A stretch of 64,000 nt of DNA. It comes from UBA1479 sp040218445 (GTDB lineage Bacteria; Pseudomonadota; Alphaproteobacteria; Rhodospirillales; Casp-alpha2). Below the pieces are notes generated by a model that had not been told where the DNA came from, did no database searches, and saw only the letters and a list, made by a program, of their open reading frames with translations. Positions 60,972 to 64,000 of the stretch are shown in pieces. The stretch lies in contig JAVJRK010000010.1 of assembly GCA_040218445.1 (NCBI GenBank), positions 248,001 to 312,000 of the forward strand. The letters run 5' to 3'. The position numbers were made by a program, and so were the translations under genes. Each line of letters starts with the position of its first letter. Position 1 is the first letter of the stretch.

Positions 60972-62447
60972 ATGAGCGACAATTCCAGCGGCACCGCGCA
61001 GAGTCAACCCGATCAGGCCGAGACCAGCCACAATCTGCCGGTCTTCAGCGTTTCCGAGATTTCCCAGGCCGTCAAACGGGCGGTCGAGGACAACTTCCAA
61101 TGGGTGCGAATCCGGGGCGAAATCTCGGGCTTCAAGCGCGCCGCGTCGGGCCATCTGTACTTCGCCCTGAAAGACGCCGACGCCAATATCGACGGTGTGT
61201 GCTGGCGCGGCACGGCGGGCAGGCTGGGCCTTGCCCCCGAAGACGGCATGGAGGTCATCGCCACGGGGCGGATCACGACCTATCCGGGGCGGTCCAAATA
61301 TCAGGTCGTGGTCGACCATATGGAACTGGCCGGCGAAGGCGCGCTTCTGAAGCTTCTGGAAGACCGCCGCCGCAAGCTGGAGGCCGAAGGCCTGTTCGCG
61401 CCCGAACGCAAACGCGACCTGCCCTATCTGCCGGATGTGATCGGCGTCGTGACCTCGCCCACGGGGGTGGTGATCCGCGACATCCTGCACCGGATTTCCG
61501 ACCGCTTTCCCGTTCATGTCCTGTTGTGGCCGGTTCTGGTCCAGGGCGAGGGTTCGGCCGAACAGGTCGCGGCCGCGGTGCGCGGGTTCGGCGCCATCGA
61601 TGAACAGGGCGACATCCCGCGCCCGGACGTGGTGATCGTCGCGCGCGGCGGCGGCAGCCTGGAAGACTTGTGGGCCTTCAACGAGGAAACGGTCGTCCGC
61701 GCCATCGCCGAAAGCCCGATCCCGGTGATTTCGGCCGTGGGTCATGAAACGGATACCACCCTGGCCGATTTCGCCGCCGACCGGCGCGTGCCCACGCCCA
61801 CGGCCGCCGCCGAAATGGCCGTGCCCGTGCGCCTGGACCTGCTGGCCCATGTCATGGAAGACGGACAGCGCATCGCCGCCGCCGTATCGCGCCTGTTGGC
61901 CGATCACCGCCGCCATCTGGATGCCACCGCCCGCGCCCTTCCCAACCCTGCGCGCATGCTGCAGGAACAGGCCCAGCGCCTGGACGATTGGACCGACCGG
62001 CTGGCCAATTCACTGGGCGGCGGGCTGGAACGGCGGCGCGCACGCCTGACCTCCGCCGCGGCCGGCCTGACCCGGCCCGATAAGATCATCCAGATGGAAT
62101 CCCGCCGGCTGGGATCGGAGGCCCGCGCCCTCAAGGCCGCCGGCAAAACCGCCGTGGATCAGGCCCGCAACCGGCTGACCCAGGCGTCCGCCCTGTTGGA
62201 AAGTTATTCCTATCAGCGCGTGCTCGACCGGGGATTCGCCCTGGTGACCGACCCGTCCGGGGCGCCGGTGACCTCGGTCAAAGGCCTGAAAACGGGCGAT
62301 GCGCTGGACCTCCGCCTTAAAGACGGCACACGCCCGGCCACCGTTTCCGGGAGCGGCCCGCATGGGGCCGGCAAACCCAAGGCACATCCCCCGAAACCCA
62401 AACCCGGCAAAGCCGGCGGCGATGACCCGCAGGGAACGCTTCTGTGA
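60972..62447 (+). CDS. xseA: Exodeoxyribonuclease VII large subunit
   Basis: 491 residues from the ATG at 60972. An OB-fold (NFQWVRIRGEISGFKRAASGHLYFALKD) is followed by the catalytic domain with GVVTSPTGVVIRDI, VIVARGGGSLEDLWAFN and SAVGHETDTTLADFAADRRVPTPTAAAE. A long coiled coil lies between about 290 and 430. With XseB, which is not in this window, it degrades single-stranded DNA. The C-terminus is Lys/Pro-rich. The TGA overlaps the GTG of the following M23 gene. Confidence 0.96.
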   Translation: MSDNSSGTAQSQPDQAETSHNLPVFSVSEISQAVKRAVEDNFQWVRIRGEISGFKRAASGHLYFALKDADANIDGVCWRGTAGRLGLAPEDGMEVIATGRITTYPGRSKYQVVVDHMELAGEGALLKLLEDRRRKLEAEGLFAPERKRDLPYLPDVIGVVTSPTGVVIRDILHRISDRFPVHVLLWPVLVQGEGSAEQVAAAVRGFGAIDEQGDIPRPDVVIVARGGGSLEDLWAFNEETVVRAIAESPIPVISAVGHETDTTLADFAADRRVPTPTAAAEMAVPVRLDLLAHVMEDGQRIAAAVSRLLADHRRHLDATARALPNPARMLQEQAQRLDDWTDRLANSLGGGLERRRARLTSAAAGLTRPDKIIQMESRRLGSEARALKAAGKTAVDQARNRLTQASALLESYSYQRVLDRGFALVTDPSGAPVTSVKGLKTGDALDLRLKDGTRPATVSGSGPHGAGKPKAHPPKPKPGKAGGDDPQGTLL

Positions 62448-63268
62448 AACCGGTCTGCCGCGCCCTGTGGATCGCCTTGTTGATTGCGGCGGCGGTCACG
62501 CCGGCCCGGGCGCTGGACTTGACCGGAACCTTCACCCAGGGCGGGCTGATCACCGGCAAGGCCGCCCCCGGCAGCACGGTGACGCTCGACGGCACGCCCG
62601 TGACGGTGGCCCCCGATGGCCGTTTCATCATCGGTTTCGGCCGGGACGCCAAGGCCAAGGCGATCCTGCGCACGGCCCCCCCGACGGGCAAACCCACGAC
62701 CCGCGAAATATCGGTCAAACCGCGCACCTATAAGGTTCAGCGCATCGATGGCCTGCCCGACCGCAAGGTCACGCCCCGCGCGGCGGAAGACCTGGCCCGC
62801 ATCAAAAGCGACATCCGCCAGATTGCCGCCGTGCGAACCCGAACGACGTTAGAGACCTTTTTCGACGCGGGCTTTATCTGGCCGGTCGAAGGCCGCATTT
62901 CCGGCGTGTTCGGCAGCCAGCGTATTCTGAACGGCAAGCCGCGCCGCCCGCACAACGGCGTCGATATCGCGGCCCCCACCGGCACGCCGGTCAAGGCCAT
63001 GGGGGACGGCATCGTCGCCCTGGTTCATCAGGACATGTTCTTCACCGGCAAGACCGTGATGATCGACCACGGCCTGGGCCTGAACTCGGTCTATATCCAC
63101 ATGAACGCGATCACGGTGCGGGACGGGGAATTCGTGACCAAGGGCACGCAGATCGGCACCGTCGGCCAGACCGGCCGGGCCACCGGCCCGCATCTGCATT
63201 GGGGGGTCAGCTGGTTCAAGACCCATCTGGATCCGGCATTGCTGGTCGGCCCGCAAAAGGCGCGCTGA
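62444..63268 (+). CDS. M23 family metallopeptidase (LytM-type) with N-terminal beta domain
   Basis: 274 residues from a GTG that overlaps the xseA stop (GTGA). A signal peptide (1-23, ending ARA-L) precedes a beta-rich domain (about 25-90, GGLITGKAAPGSTVTLDG) and the M23 domain with RPHNGVDIA and GPHLHWG motifs, so the zinc ligands are complete. It should cleave peptidoglycan cross-bridges or activate amidases. The position between xseA and an acyltransferase gene is common in this group of organisms. Confidence 0.92.
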   Translation: MKPVCRALWIALLIAAAVTPARALDLTGTFTQGGLITGKAAPGSTVTLDGTPVTVAPDGRFIIGFGRDAKAKAILRTAPPTGKPTTREISVKPRTYKVQRIDGLPDRKVTPRAAEDLARIKSDIRQIAAVRTRTTLETFFDAGFIWPVEGRISGVFGSQRILNGKPRRPHNGVDIAAPTGTPVKAMGDGIVALVHQDMFFTGKTVMIDHGLGLNSVYIHMNAITVRDGEFVTKGTQIGTVGQTGRATGPHLHWGVSWFKTHLDPALLVGPQKAR

Positions 63269-63275
63269 ACAGCGT

Positions 63276-64000
63276 CTATTCCCCGCCGTTGGGCCAGCGG
63301 TTATGCAGCCACAGCCATTGTTCCGGGGTTTCCCGCACCCATTGTTCGACCTGTTCGTTGACCTGCGTCATCGCGGCCTGAACATCGGCCTTGTGATCGC
63401 CGGTCTTCTGGAACCGCATCGGCGGCAGGGCCGTCATCTTGAAGCGTGCGCCCTTAAGCCGCGTGACCCGGGCCGCGACCACCGGGCAGTCGTGGCGCAA
63501 GGCAAGTTCGGCCAGGGCCGGGGCCGTCATGGCCGGGCGCCCAAAGAACGGTACGGGAATGCCGTCGTTCATTTTCTGATCGACCAGCATGGCCAGATGG
63601 CTGCCGGTACGGAATGTGTTAAGCAATTGACGCACACCCTGCGGGCCCTTGGGGATCAAAGCCCCCTCGACCGCGGCGCGGCCGTGGCGGTACAGCCATT
63701 CGACCATGCGGTTGTTGGCTTCACGGTACACCCGGTCCAACGGCAAACCCCGCTGCGTCGCGCCTAAGGCCAGGACCTCCCAATTGCCGATATGGGCGGA
63801 ATAGAAAATGCCCGGCGCGTGGTCGTCGCGCAGGTGATCGACATATTCCACGCCTTCGACCGTAACGCGATCGTCATCGGCATAAACGTCGATTTCCTGC
63901 AAATGCGGGAATTCGGCCGCGACCCGGCCCAGATTGTCCCACATGCCGCGAACGATGCGTTCCATTTCACCCACGGGCATTTCGGGGAAGGTCGTCCGCA
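63276..64000 (-). CDS. Lipid A biosynthesis acyltransferase (LpxL/HtrB family), C-terminal part
   Basis: The 5' end lies beyond the window; 241 residues are visible. The family HX4(D/E) motif is AHIGNWE (His and Glu), preceded by RGMWDNLGRVAAEFPHL and followed by VYREANNRMVEWLY, DQKMNDGIPVPFFGRPA, LALRHDCPVVAARV and the C-terminal EQWLWLHNRWP. It transfers a secondary acyl chain to lipid A or a related lysophospholipid, on the inner membrane. It is convergent with the M23 gene. Whether it is LpxL or LpxM cannot be told from this part. Confidence 0.9.
   Translation of the reverse strand, partial: RTTFPEMPVGEMERIVRGMWDNLGRVAAEFPHLQEIDVYADDDRVTVEGVEYVDHLRDDHAPGIFYSAHIGNWEVLALGATQRGLPLDRVYREANNRMVEWLYRHGRAAVEGALIPKGPQGVRQLLNTFRTGSHLAMLVDQKMNDGIPVPFFGRPAMTAPALAELALRHDCPVVAARVTRLKGARFKMTALPPMRFQKTGDHKADVQAAMTQVNEQVEQWVRETPEQWLWLHNRWPNGGE

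Overview
This is a GC-rich stretch of chromosome from an alphaproteobacterium, most probably of the Rhodospirillales. That placement is inferred from gene content: DUF2336, DUF3035, DUF3126, DUF1244/DUF6352, an alpha-type Coq7, class II DAHP synthase, and the order ribF-ileS-lspA-DUF3035-M16-M16-pgi-mutL. There is no rRNA, CRISPR array, insertion sequence or prophage. It is dense core genome with a strong signalling component. One tRNA, tRNA-Leu(CAA), is present.

Layout. 1-4.7 kb: the start of a PagL-like outer-membrane protein (cut by the window edge), a cyclic-nucleotide-binding/TPR protein, a small unknown protein and a PAS/EAL protein. 4.9-9.6 kb (minus): a four-gene ABC system (ATPase, permease, GldG-like protein, DUF4340 protein). 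9.8-11.2 kb (minus): a DUF547 protein and a small membrane protein. 11.4-15.9 kb: an MHYT-PAS hybrid histidine kinase coupled to a receiver-EAL protein whose reading frame is broken by one missing base. 16.1-24.4 kb: class II DAHP synthase, nicotinate phosphoribosyltransferase, DUF2336 protein, PAS histidine kinase, nadE, cysS. 24.5-28.3 kb: a formyltransferase-like protein, an unusual HisKA-PAS-PAS-GGDEF-EAL protein and a hypothetical protein. 28.5-35.2 kb: cimA, trmJ, a zinc alcohol dehydrogenase, coq7-dsbB-DedA-like, a TauD-type dioxygenase and the tRNA. 35.3-43.2 kb: an orphan OmpR-type regulator, a secreted two-cysteine protein, an AceE/MdeB-like E1 with a divergent Lrp regulator, a tartrate/D-malate dehydrogenase-ferredoxin-DUF3126 operon, a lone integrase-like core-binding domain and an M23 peptidase. 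43.4-55.4 kb: MaoC hydratase, ribF, ileS, lspA, DUF3035 lipoprotein, an M16 peptidase pair, pgi, mutL. 55.5-64 kb: a methyltransferase-like protein, rsmD, rluB, tadA, the DUF6352/DUF1244 pair, purD, xseA, an M23 peptidase and the start of an LpxL-type acyltransferase (cut by the window edge).

How the genes work together. Three EAL proteins, two complete histidine kinases, an orphan response regulator and a DUF2336 protein suggest that His-Asp phosphorelay signalling and cyclic-di-GMP turnover are linked here. Two proteins couple the chemistries in one chain: the receiver-EAL protein, and the protein with a phosphoacceptor-type HisKA domain but no kinase ATPase domain. The rest is housekeeping: NAD synthesis and salvage, aromatic and isoleucine precursors, tRNA charging and modification, lipoprotein and envelope maturation, and DNA repair.

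The least expected items are the single-base frameshift in the receiver-EAL gene, a five-codon reading frame overlapping the start of the HisKA-GGDEF-EAL gene, three helically phased direct repeats between the OmpR-type regulator and the secreted protein, a PhaR-like palindrome upstream of the MaoC hydratase, and the isolated integrase core-binding domain.
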